DNA of 19,051 nucleotides, taken from the NCBI GenBank assembly GCA_910588135.1, contig CAJUOT010000048.1:1-19051 (forward strand), written 5' to 3'. Every line of letters begins with the position of its first letter. Position 1 is the first letter of the stretch. The position numbers were made by a program, and so were the translations under genes. Of this stretch, positions 12,722-19,051 are shown in pieces. Origin of the DNA: an uncultured Oscillospiraceae bacterium (GTDB lineage: Bacteria; Bacillota; Clostridia; Oscillospirales; Oscillospiraceae). The notes beneath the pieces were generated by a model that was not told the origin of the DNA, did no database searches, and saw only the letters and a program-made list of their open reading frames with translations.

Positions 12722-14896
12722 ATGAAGGAAGTGAACGCGGAGCTGGCCGTCATCGGCGGAGGGCCTGCCGGGGTGTGCGCGGCGCTGGCCGCAGCGCGGC
12801 TGGGGGTGCGTACCGTGCTCATTGGGAACCGCCCGGTACTGGGAGGCAATTCCAGCAGTGAAATACGGGTCTGGACCCGGGGAGCCACGGGGGCAGGCAG
12901 CCTCTTTGCCGAGGAGATGGGAATCTGGGGCCGGCTGAAGCTGGAAAATCTATATAAAAACCCGGACGCCAACCCGGTCTTTTGGGATGAGATCTTGCTG
13001 GACGCCGTGTTAGGCCAGAAAAACCTCCTGCTCTTCCTCAACACGGACGTGACAGCGGCGGAGCTGGAAGAAGGTCAAATTACTTCCGTCTCCGCTACCC
13101 AGCAGGGCACCGAGGCTGGGCTGTGCTTCCGGGCCAACTATTTCGTAGACGCCACCGGAGACGGGACGATCGGCGCGAAGGCGGGACTTCCCTATTACAT
13201 AGGCACTCAGCGCGCCGCCGGCGGCGGGCCGGGGGCGGAGGGAGAGCTGCTGGGCAGCTCCATCCTGTACTACACCAGAAGGGAGGATCACCCTGTCCGT
13301 TTCATCCCCCCCTCCTATGCCTACGGGCTGGAGGAGGTGGAGCGGCTCATCGGAACTGGGGGCCGGGTGGTCAGTGAACGGCTCAGCGGCAGCGACTGCT
13401 GGTGGTTCGAGTACGGAGGCGCCCGGGACACCATCTCTGCCGCCCAGGACATCGCTATAGAGCTGAAACGGCTGGTGCTGGGCGTGTGGAACTACATCAA
13501 AAACAGCGGAAAGTTCGACGCAGACTGTTATACCCTGGATTGGATCGGCAGCCTCCCCGGCAAGCGGGAGAGCCGCCGGATGGAGACGGAATACCTTCTG
13601 ACCCGGCAGGACCTTTTGGAGGGGCGGCAGTTCCCCGACGGGGCCTTTTACGGCGGCTGGTACATGGATCTCCACCCCGCCGGGGGCATCCTGGACTCCC
13701 AGGCGGACAACTGCGTTCAGATCCCCGTCCACGTCTATCAGCTTCCCCTGCGGTGCCTCTATCAAAGAAACGTGCCCAACCTGCTGTTTGCCGGGCGGAA
13801 CATCGGCACGGAGCGGGACGCCTTCGCCTCCAGCCGCATCATGAACACCTGCGCCCTGTCCGGCCAGGCGGCGGGCACCCTGGCGGCGGCCTGCATCGCC
13901 CAGGGCCGGCCCCCGGCGGAGCTGTCCCCCGCCGAAATTGAGGGAATTCGCCAGACTCTTCTCCGAGAGGATATGTTTATCCCCGGTGTGGGTTCTGAGG
14001 ACGGGAACGACCTGGTCCGGCAGGCGCAAATCACGGCCAGCAGCGCTCATGACGGCCGAATCGGGGCGCTCAGCGGCGGCCTGGAGTTGATAAGCGGCGC
14101 TTTCGCGGTATTCCCCGGCGTGGCCGGGGGGCAGGCCGTCCTCACCCTCCGCAGCGAGGCCGCCGCACGGCTGACGGGCGCCCTCCAGTCCGCCATGCTG
14201 CCCAACCGTTTTCTGGCAGGCCGGGAGGAGGGGCGCTTTGCCTGGGACCTGAAGCCTGGAGAACAGCAAGTGGAGTTCACGGTGCCGGAGGACTGCGGCG
14301 GGCGGTTCTGCGTCCTGCGGTTTGACGGCGCACCCGGCGTCTCCCTGGTTCTGACGGAGGAGGGCCGGACCGGCTTCCTGTGCGGCCATGAGCGTAGGCC
14401 GGAGTACGCCTTCCCCGCCATCCAGTACCGCCCCGGAGCGGCTGAAACGCTGTATCACCCCCGGCAGGTCCTCAGCGGCTGTTCCCGGCCCTGGGGCCAG
14501 CCCAACCAGTGGTGTGCCGCTCCAAACGATTGTGACCCCTGGCTCCGGCTGGAGTGGCCCGCCCCCGTTGCCATCCGGGAGCTGCGGCTGTACCTGGATC
14601 CGGACTTGACCATGGAACTGCCCAGCAGCCGGGCCCAGCACTGGGAGGAGAGCCACCACTATGCCCCCCGGGCTGGAATGCCGCCCCGGCTGGCCAAGGC
14701 CGTCCAGGCGGAGACACTGGGCGGGGACGGAGCATGGCGGACGGTGTGGAGCGCCGGAGAAAACCATCAGAGGCTGGTGGTAATCCGGTTCCCAGCTCCG
14801 GTGGAGACCGCGGCTCTCCGGCTGCGCTTCCCAGAGACCTGGGGCGGATGGAGCCCCGCGGTCTACGAGGTGCGGGCCCACGGTCCAACGGCCTGA
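12722..14896 (+). CDS. FAD-dependent oxidoreductase with C-terminal galactose-binding-like extension
   Basis: A 724-residue protein. Residues 8-35 form the dinucleotide fold (AVIGGGPAG with GxGxxG at 12-17). GGNSSSEIRVW at about 40-50 and LLFAGRNIGTERDAFASSRIMNT near 353-375 are typical of the FAD_oxidored group (fumarate-reductase-like flavoproteins without a heme partner), and the FAD-facing segment YFVDATGDGTIGAKAG is also present. After about residue 430 a second part begins with QITASSAHDGR; the last 130 residues (WLRLEWPAPVAIRELRLYLDPDL ... LRLRFPETWGGWSPAVYEVR) look like a discoidin-type beta-sandwich. No signal peptide is seen, so it is probably cytosolic. Cotranscription with a sugar-type ABC importer suggests oxidation of the imported compound. 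The ATG follows GAGGCAGGTG. The precise reaction is unknown. Confidence 0.85.
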   Translation: MKEVNAELAVIGGGPAGVCAALAAARLGVRTVLIGNRPVLGGNSSSEIRVWTRGATGAGSLFAEEMGIWGRLKLENLYKNPDANPVFWDEILLDAVLGQKNLLLFLNTDVTAAELEEGQITSVSATQQGTEAGLCFRANYFVDATGDGTIGAKAGLPYYIGTQRAAGGGPGAEGELLGSSILYYTRREDHPVRFIPPSYAYGLEEVERLIGTGGRVVSERLSGSDCWWFEYGGARDTISAAQDIAIELKRLVLGVWNYIKNSGKFDADCYTLDWIGSLPGKRESRRMETEYLLTRQDLLEGRQFPDGAFYGGWYMDLHPAGGILDSQADNCVQIPVHVYQLPLRCLYQRNVPNLLFAGRNIGTERDAFASSRIMNTCALSGQAAGTLAAACIAQGRPPAELSPAEIEGIRQTLLREDMFIPGVGSEDGNDLVRQAQITASSAHDGRIGALSGGLELISGAFAVFPGVAGGQAVLTLRSEAAARLTGALQSAMLPNRFLAGREEGRFAWDLKPGEQQVEFTVPEDCGGRFCVLRFDGAPGVSLVLTEEGRTGFLCGHERRPEYAFPAIQYRPGAAETLYHPRQVLSGCSRPWGQPNQWCAAPNDCDPWLRLEWPAPVAIRELRLYLDPDLTMELPSSRAQHWEESHHYAPRAGMPPRLAKAVQAETLGGDGAWRTVWSAGENHQRLVVIRFPAPVETAALRLRFPETWGGWSPAVYEVRAHGPTA

Positions 14897-14960
14897 TGAA
14901 CTCACGGCGGAAGCCGAGAACCCATATCAACCAACATCAAATTTGAAAGGAAGAATGAAC

Positions 14961-16271
14961 ATGAAACTGCGGAAACTCTTTGCCATGCTCCTTGCGGGCG
15001 CTCTGTCCCTGTCCCTGCTGGCCGGGTGCGGCAGCGGTGACACCCCGCCCGCCGCCAGCCAGGGCGGACAGCCGGACAGCTCCCAGGCCCCAGAGGGCGG
15101 CACCGAGATCGTCTGGGCTGGCTGGTCCGGTGAGGAGGAGGCCAGCAAGGCCATCTTCCAGCGCATGATGGAGACCTACGAAAAAGCCAGTGGAAACGAC
15201 GTGACCTGGGTGGGCTGGACCTGGGCAGATACCGCCCAGCAGCTCCTCATCCGCACCCAGGGCAAAGAGCAGCTGGACCTGGCCCAGACGGACATCGGCA
15301 TTTTCAACACCGTGGCCGCCGCCGGGGTGCTGGCCGACTGGAACGACATCCTGGGCAAGGATTTCATGGACGCCACTTTTGAACAGTCCGCCCTCAGCGT
15401 AGGCAACATCGACGGCAAGCAGCTGGGTATGCCCTGGAGCATGGCCTCCATCACCATGGTGTACAACCCTGAGCTCCTTTCCGCCGCGGGGTGGGACAAG
15501 ATTCCCGCCACCATCGCCGAGTTTGAGCAGTGTCTGGCCGATATCAAGGCTGCCAGCCCCGAAGTAGTGCCCTACGCAGTATCTACCAAAGACGCCACCT
15601 GCGCCGGCGACTTCATGCCCTGGCTGTGGACCTTCGGCGGTGCCATCTTCAACGAGGACGGCAGCGTGGCCCTGAACAGCGAGGCCGCCGTGGCCTGCGT
15701 CCAGTGGTATCAAGGCCTGATGGAGAAGGGCTACATCGCCATGGACACCGGCCGGGGCGAGGCCCGCCAGCTCTTCGCCCAGGGCAAGGTGGCGTTCTAC
15801 GACGACGCGGTGGTGGCCAAGGGCCAGGCGGTGAACAACGGCGTGGCTCCCGAGGACGTGGTCAACGTGTGCTCCGCCATGCCCCGCCCGGTGCTGAACC
15901 AGGGCGACAAGCCCCAGTCCACCATGTGGGGCCATATGCTGGTGGCCTTCAAGGACTCCGCCCACCAGGCCGAGGCCGCCGAGCTGGCCAAGACCCTCAT
16001 CAGCGACGAGGTGGCCCTGGACTACTTCGAGAACAACGGCATGCCCCCGGTGACCAAGAGTGCCGCCGGGTTGGATCAGGTGAAAAACGACGCCTACCTC
16101 AACGGCTTCCTGAGCTCCACCGCCACCGCCCGCCTGGAGGAGACCGCCCGTATGACCAACGCCAGCGAGATCAAGACCGTCATCACTGAGGAACTGCAAT
16201 ACGCCCTGCTGGGCCAGAAGACCGCCGAGCAGTGCGTGGCCGACATGGCCGCCCGGCTGGAGGCGCTGTAA
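14961..16271 (+). CDS. ABC transporter solute-binding lipoprotein (family 1, sugar type)
   Basis: A 436-residue extracellular lipoprotein. The signal peptide MKLRKLFAMLLAGALSLSL ends in lipobox LAGC, with a Gly/Ser/Pro/Gln linker after the cysteine. The mature part has the family 1 binding-protein pattern: IVWAGWSGEEEASKAIFQRMMETYEK, then DIGIFNTVAAAGVLADWND, GMPWSMASITMVYNPELLSAAGW, and FAQGKVAFYDD. Such proteins deliver sugars, sugar acids or polyols to MalF/MalG-like permeases. The ATG at 14961 is preferred because AAAGGAAG lies seven bases upstream; the ATG at 14955 sits too close. It is downstream of the FAD oxidoreductase by 64 bases and upstream of two permeases, so ligand and oxidoreductase substrate may be the same or related. 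Confidence 0.9.
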   Translation: MKLRKLFAMLLAGALSLSLLAGCGSGDTPPAASQGGQPDSSQAPEGGTEIVWAGWSGEEEASKAIFQRMMETYEKASGNDVTWVGWTWADTAQQLLIRTQGKEQLDLAQTDIGIFNTVAAAGVLADWNDILGKDFMDATFEQSALSVGNIDGKQLGMPWSMASITMVYNPELLSAAGWDKIPATIAEFEQCLADIKAASPEVVPYAVSTKDATCAGDFMPWLWTFGGAIFNEDGSVALNSEAAVACVQWYQGLMEKGYIAMDTGRGEARQLFAQGKVAFYDDAVVAKGQAVNNGVAPEDVVNVCSAMPRPVLNQGDKPQSTMWGHMLVAFKDSAHQAEAAELAKTLISDEVALDYFENNGMPPVTKSAAGLDQVKNDAYLNGFLSSTATARLEETARMTNASEIKTVITEELQYALLGQKTAEQCVADMAARLEAL

Positions 16272-16302
16272 CTCCGGCCCGGCACAACGGTAAAAAGGAG
16301 GA

Positions 16303-16336
16303 GCGGTCCCGGCATTCCCCCGCGGGCCGGGGCCGC
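16303..16336 (+). other. GC-rich hairpin between binding protein and permease genes
   Basis: GCGGTCCCGGC (16303-16313) pairs with GCCGGGGCCGC (16326-16336), one G-T wobble, 12-base loop. Comparable hairpins after binding-protein genes often stabilise the upstream mRNA so that the binding protein is made in excess over the permeases. No T-run, so not a simple terminator. Confidence 0.5.
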
Positions 16337-16384
16337 GCCCCTTTCCGGCGGAACAGGCGCGGCTGACGCGCCAGGAGGTTTTCC

Positions 16385-17275
16385 ATGAACAAGATCAAAA
16401 ACGCGGGCAGGCTCACCGACAGCCAGGTGGGCGTGGCGCTGATCCTGCCCGGTCTGGCCGTGTTCGCGGCCATCATCCTGTACCCCTTTGTAGACGCCAT
16501 CCTCATGAGCTTCACCGACCGCTCCATGCTGTATCCGGAATTCCACTGGGTCCGGCTGGAGAACTATGCAAAGGTGTTTCGGGACCCCTATTTCGGCAAG
16601 ACCCTGCTGACCACCGCCCTGTTCGTGCTGGGGAGCACCGTCCTGCCTTATGTGCTGGGCATGGTTTGGGCCATCCTGCTGGACCAGGGCTTCCGGGGGG
16701 CGGAGTTCCTGCGGGGGGTCACCCTGGTGAACTGGATCATCCCCGGCACGGCCATCGGCTTTCTGTGGAGCTGGATCTTCAACGGCCAGTACGGCATCCT
16801 CAACAGCATCCTCCGGGGACTGGGCATCCTGGAAACCGGCATCCCCTGGCTGGGTCAGACCGGCACCGCCCTTCTGTGTGTGGTGGTGGCCCGCACCTGG
16901 CAAATGCTGCCCTGGTACATGGCCTTTCTCTTGGGCGGCTTGCAGAGCGTCCCCCGGGACCAGATTGAGGCCGCCCACGTGGACGGCTCCAACAACTGGC
17001 AGACCTTCTGCCACGTCATCCTGCCCGGTATGCGGCAGACTGCCTTCCTGGTGTTTATTCTGGGGCTCATCGGCAACCTTCAGCACTTCGACCTGCCTTG
17101 GACCATGGCCCAGGGCGGCCCAGCACGGGCCACCACCACCCTGTCCATCGAGGTGTACACCACCGCGTTCAAAAACTGGAACATGGGCAAAGCGGCCACC
17201 ATCGGCACCATCTGGGCGGTGCTGCTGGCCTGCTTTAGCTTTGTCTATCTGCGCCGGGTCAACGAGTCTGAGTGA
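16385..17275 (+). CDS. ABC sugar permease, MalF/UgpA type
   Basis: A 296-residue inner-membrane protein with about six hydrophobic helices; the first is VALILPGLAVFAAIILYPFV, followed by ILMSFTDRSMLYP as expected for MalF-like subunits. The cytoplasmic EAA loop, which docks on the ATPase, reads EAAHVDGSNNWQTFCHVILP starting at residue 195. CAGGAGG lies eight bases before the ATG. It forms the transmembrane pore with the next gene's product, which begins 14 bases after its stop. No nucleotide-binding subunit is encoded in the operon, so a shared MsmK-like ATPase elsewhere is inferred. Confidence 0.93.
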   Translation: MNKIKNAGRLTDSQVGVALILPGLAVFAAIILYPFVDAILMSFTDRSMLYPEFHWVRLENYAKVFRDPYFGKTLLTTALFVLGSTVLPYVLGMVWAILLDQGFRGAEFLRGVTLVNWIIPGTAIGFLWSWIFNGQYGILNSILRGLGILETGIPWLGQTGTALLCVVVARTWQMLPWYMAFLLGGLQSVPRDQIEAAHVDGSNNWQTFCHVILPGMRQTAFLVFILGLIGNLQHFDLPWTMAQGGPARATTTLSIEVYTTAFKNWNMGKAATIGTIWAVLLACFSFVYLRRVNESE

Positions 17276-17289
17276 GGAGGGGAGAGAGC

Positions 17290-18120
17290 ATGTTTCAAAA
17301 AACGAAGGCATTCCGGGCGTTTTTCTGGATCTCTCTGATCGCAATCGGCTTCTTTGTGTTCTTCCCTCTGCTGTGGATGATCAACACGGCGCTGAAACCC
17401 ACCGATCAGACCTTCAGCAGCTACTTCTTTACCGGCCCCCTCACCTTTGACAACATCCTGCACATCCTCACCGACGCCAAGATCATGACCTACCTGAAGA
17501 ACAGCCTCATCGTCTCCTTCGGCTCCAGCCTGATGGCCACGGTGGTGTGCTCCTTCGCCGGGTACAGCTTCGCCAAGTTCCGCTACCGGGGCCGTAAATT
17601 TGTCATGGGGATGTTCATGATGAGTCAGGCCTTCCCCCAGGCCATCCTGCTGCTGTCCATCTACGCGCTGATGAACCGGATGGGTCTGCTGGGCAGCTAC
17701 TGGGCCCTGCTCATCAGCTATGTGGTGTTCACCCTGCCGGTGGGCACCTGGACCTTGAAGAGTTACTTCGACCAGATTCCCGACGCCCTGATGGAGAGCG
17801 CCAAAATCGACGGCGCGGGCCACTGGCGGATCATGACCCGCATCATCTTCCCCATGGCGGTGCCCGGCATGATCTCCATCGCCATCTACGGCTTCGTGTG
17901 GAGCTGGAACGATCTGCTCTACTCCATGACGCTGGTGACGGATACCTCCCGGCGCACTCTGGCCTCCGGTCTGGTGATGACCTTCCTGGGGGAGGCGTCC
18001 ACCAACTGGGGCTATATGATGGCGGCCTCCATTGTGGCGGCCATCCCGGTGACCATCATTTTCGTGTTCCTCCAGCGGTATTTCATCCAGGGACTGACCG
18101 CCGGCGCCGTGAAAGGATAA
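17290..18120 (+). CDS. ABC sugar permease, MalG/UgpE type
   Basis: A 276-residue inner-membrane protein. The N-terminal helix region FWISLIAIGFFVFFPLLWMINTALKP is the standard MalG/UgpE opening, and the EAA loop reads MESAKIDGAGHWRIMTRIIFP from residue 168. The C-terminus FLQRYFIQGLTAGAVKG is a common ending of this subfamily. The ATG at 17290 follows GAGGAGGGGAGAG; an in-frame GTG at 17272 would overlap the preceding gene's stop and is less likely. It is the last gene of the operon and is followed by two hairpins. It partners the MalF-type subunit to make the heterodimeric channel. Confidence 0.93.
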   Translation: MFQKTKAFRAFFWISLIAIGFFVFFPLLWMINTALKPTDQTFSSYFFTGPLTFDNILHILTDAKIMTYLKNSLIVSFGSSLMATVVCSFAGYSFAKFRYRGRKFVMGMFMMSQAFPQAILLLSIYALMNRMGLLGSYWALLISYVVFTLPVGTWTLKSYFDQIPDALMESAKIDGAGHWRIMTRIIFPMAVPGMISIAIYGFVWSWNDLLYSMTLVTDTSRRTLASGLVMTFLGEASTNWGYMMAASIVAAIPVTIIFVFLQRYFIQGLTAGAVKG

Positions 18121-18149
18121 TAACATTTTCAAAAATAGTCGTATGATTT

Positions 18150-18190
18150 GGAACGGGGCAGTCCTGAACAATAGGGCTGCCCCGTGTTCC
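18150..18190 (+). terminator. Terminator hairpin of the ABC transporter operon
   Basis: GGAACGGGGCAG-TCCT and AGGG-CTGCCCCG-TG-TTCC fold into a long GC-rich stem with a seven-base loop, 29 bases after the stop. The T-run is poor. Confidence 0.65.
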
Positions 18191-18210
18191 ATTAACAAGG
18201 GGGTGAACAC

Positions 18211-18240
18211 AGCAAAAGCCGCCAGCCGGCGGCTTTTGCT
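18211..18240. terminator. Second hairpin downstream of the operon
   Basis: A perfect 13-bp stem (18211-18223 with 18228-18240) and loop AGCC, with T-rich right arm and A-rich left arm. Bidirectional intrinsic terminator shape; it insulates the following marR unit. Confidence 0.65.
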
Positions 18241-18306
18241 GCCCACTGATATGGGCAAGACCACAATCCCGGCATCAGCATGATACCGGAGTTGTATAAA
18301 AAATTC

Positions 18307-18345
18307 AACAGCAAGCTATTGACAAGGGAATGACAGCGTGCTATT
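18307..18345. promoter_or_regulatory. Tandem operator-like repeats in the marR promoter
   Basis: AACAGCAAGCTATT (18307-18320) and GACAGCGTGCTATT (18332-18345) share ACAGC-NN-GCTATT, 25 bases apart. Each is itself near-palindromic around AGC-NN-GCT. The first overlaps the -35 start, the second covers the -10. A related AATAGC element lies at 18834-18839 before the MATE gene. Likely MarR autorepressor sites. Confidence 0.55.
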
Positions 18346-18347
18346 AT
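18319..18347 (+). promoter_or_regulatory. Promoter of the marR gene
   Basis: TTGACA (18319-18324) and TATTAT (18342-18347) with a 17-base spacer. Predicted start near 18354, only about 16 bases before the GTG start, so the leader is little more than the AAGGAGG ribosome binding site. Confidence 0.85.
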
Positions 18348-18369
18348 ATACCCCAAGGAGGTGAAACTC

Positions 18370-18795
18370 GTGAAAGAAAGAGTGACCTGCGTGGCGCTGA
18401 TCAAGCAGATACATGATGGGCTGGAAAAGCAGGCCAACAATTCCTTGCGTTCCCAAGACCTTACCATGTCCCAAGTCGGTGTGCTGATTGAGCTCCGTTT
18501 TTCACCGGAAAAGCAAATGGCGCTGAAGGAACTGGAGCGGCGGCTTCATGTGGCGCAGTCTACCGCCGCCGGGATTGTGGCCCGGCTGGAGCAAAAGGGG
18601 TTTGTGGAGGGGTTCGGTGACGCAAGCGACCGCAGGATCAAAATGCTCCGCATTACCCCCGCCGGGGAAGAGTGCTGCCGGCTTGCAGACCAGCACATGG
18701 CGGCATTTGAAGAACACTTGCTCACTGGCTTGACCGAAGCCGAACGCACCACATTTGTTGCTCTGCTGGAACGGGTAGCAGGCAACTTGAAATGA
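18370..18795 (+). CDS. MarR-family transcriptional regulator
   Basis: A 141-residue winged-helix protein. The DNA-binding core is recognisable: LTMSQVGVLIELRF, then MALKELERRLHVAQSTAAGIVARLEQKGFVEGFGDASDRRIKMLRITPAGEECC, where the HVAQSTAAGIVARLEQKG stretch is the recognition helix and the DRRIKMLRITPAG stretch the wing. Flanking helices would form the dimer interface. Members bind as dimers to palindromes and release DNA when a drug or phenolic ligand binds, or when oxidised; one Cys pair-like spot (ECC near residue 100) is present. The GTG at 18370 has AAGGAGG eight bases upstream, while GTG at 18361 overlaps it. It is followed by a MATE exporter, the same order as mepR-mepA in Staphylococcus, so it probably represses that exporter and itself. 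Confidence 0.93.
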   Translation: MKERVTCVALIKQIHDGLEKQANNSLRSQDLTMSQVGVLIELRFSPEKQMALKELERRLHVAQSTAAGIVARLEQKGFVEGFGDASDRRIKMLRITPAGEECCRLADQHMAAFEEHLLTGLTEAERTTFVALLERVAGNLK

Positions 18796-18824
18796 ATGTC
18801 CGCCCGGCGGCGGACATTTATTTC
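18795..18824 (+). terminator. Terminator between marR and the MATE gene
   Basis: A ten-base stem AATGTCCGCC/GGCGGACATT (18795-18804 with 18809-18818) with tetraloop CGGC, followed by TATTTC. It begins at the stop codon of marR and would uncouple or attenuate expression of the exporter. Confidence 0.7.
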
Positions 18825-18849
18825 AATCAAATCAATAGCATGATATTAA
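18821..18849 (+). promoter_or_regulatory. Possible separate promoter for the MATE exporter
   Basis: TTTCAA (18821-18826) and TATTAA (18844-18849) with a 17-base spacer, after the terminator and overlapping the AATAGC element. Weak match. Confidence 0.35.
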
Positions 18850-18884
18850 CAGCGAACTGACGATTATATGAAGGAGGACCTTTT

Positions 18885-19051
18885 ATGAACAACTCGAAAG
18901 CGGTAGAACTCTTTGAGAAAGCCCCTGTGTCCCAGGCCGTATGGAAAAACGCCCTGCCCGCTATGGCCGCGATGCTGATGGTGCTGATCTACAATCTGGC
19001 GGACACGTTCTTTATTGGCCAGACCCATGACGCGCTCCAGGTGGCGGCGGT
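18885..19051 (+). CDS. MATE family exporter (MepA-like), N-terminal fragment
   Basis: The first 55 codons are in the window, and the gene continues beyond it. The peptide MNNSKAVELFEKAPVSQAVWKN then ALPAMAAMLMVLIYNLADTFFIGQ is the standard MATE opening: a short cytoplasmic lead, helix 1 and the conserved NLADTFFIG motif. The FEKAPV lead resembles MepA-type drug exporters rather than the MATE at 218-1588, which begins differently. AAGGAGG lies seven bases before the ATG. The adjacent MarR gene and operator-like repeats point to drug- or metabolite-inducible export. Substrate is unknown. Confidence 0.9.
   Translation, partial: MNNSKAVELFEKAPVSQAVWKNALPAMAAMLMVLIYNLADTFFIGQTHDALQVAA

Noticed and set aside
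13010..14905. 631-codon open frame opposite the FAD oxidoreductase
   Set aside because: No recognisable domain or start signal; shadow of a high-GC gene. The same holds for the antisense frames over the binding-protein and permease genes (14937-18264).
1..19051. CRISPR array, retron, or insertion sequence with terminal repeats
   Set aside because: No regularly spaced direct repeats, reverse transcriptase, or transposase was seen; the only long repeat pair is the recombinase leader.

Overview
The window looks like a chromosome segment from a high-GC anaerobic Firmicute. An Oscillospiraceae-type gut clostridium is my best guess, inferred from GC-rich coding sequence, strong GGAGG-type ribosome binding sites, near-consensus TTGACA/TATAAT promoters and the gene families present; I could not run a search. 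Coding density is high and most gaps are under 100 bases.

Layout. (a) 1-2551: the start of a sodium:neurotransmitter-type symporter (leftward), a MATE exporter (leftward) and a divergent PHP-family phosphoesterase, closed by a 19-bp hairpin. (b) 2597-4109: a leftward operon of a lipoprotein barnase-type ribonuclease, its barstar-type inhibitor and a YgjP-like metallopeptidase. (c) 4122-5664: a divergent AAA+ ATPase with a TerB-like N-terminal region. (d) 5668-5797: tRNA-Leu(CAA) with its own promoter. (e) 5803-11402: a mosaic accessory segment bounded by two direct copies of a 134-bp sequence (hairpin, inverted repeat, and the first codons of a serine recombinase). The left copy leads into a C-terminally short recombinase; the right copy has lost its start codon. 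Between them lie a decayed YobI-like P-loop NTPase, an ArsC/Spx-like thioredoxin-fold protein, a ferredoxin-fused aldo/keto-reductase-like protein without the usual catalytic Tyr/Lys, a frameshifted ArsB/SLC13-like permease and a cytosolic Cu/Zn superoxide dismutase-like protein.

(f) 11463-18120: a catabolic/uptake locus. A leftward PocR-domain AraC-type regulator faces a rightward operon of an FAD-dependent oxidoreductase with a C-terminal sandwich-like extension, a lipoprotein solute-binding protein and two sugar-type ABC permeases. No ATPase gene is present, so a shared ATPase elsewhere is presumed. The regulator probably senses the substrate or a product and activates the single good promoter at 12535-12563. 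(g) 18307-19051: a MarR repressor gene with tandem operator-like sites in its promoter, a terminator, and the start of a second MATE exporter (MepR/MepA-like arrangement).

The most unusual points are the lipid-anchored barnase/barstar pair, the duplicated recombinase leader whose hairpin differs by stem-preserving changes, the aldo/keto reductase family without catalytic residues, and the TGATG-overlapping split permease. No rRNA, CRISPR array or insertion sequence with defined ends was seen.
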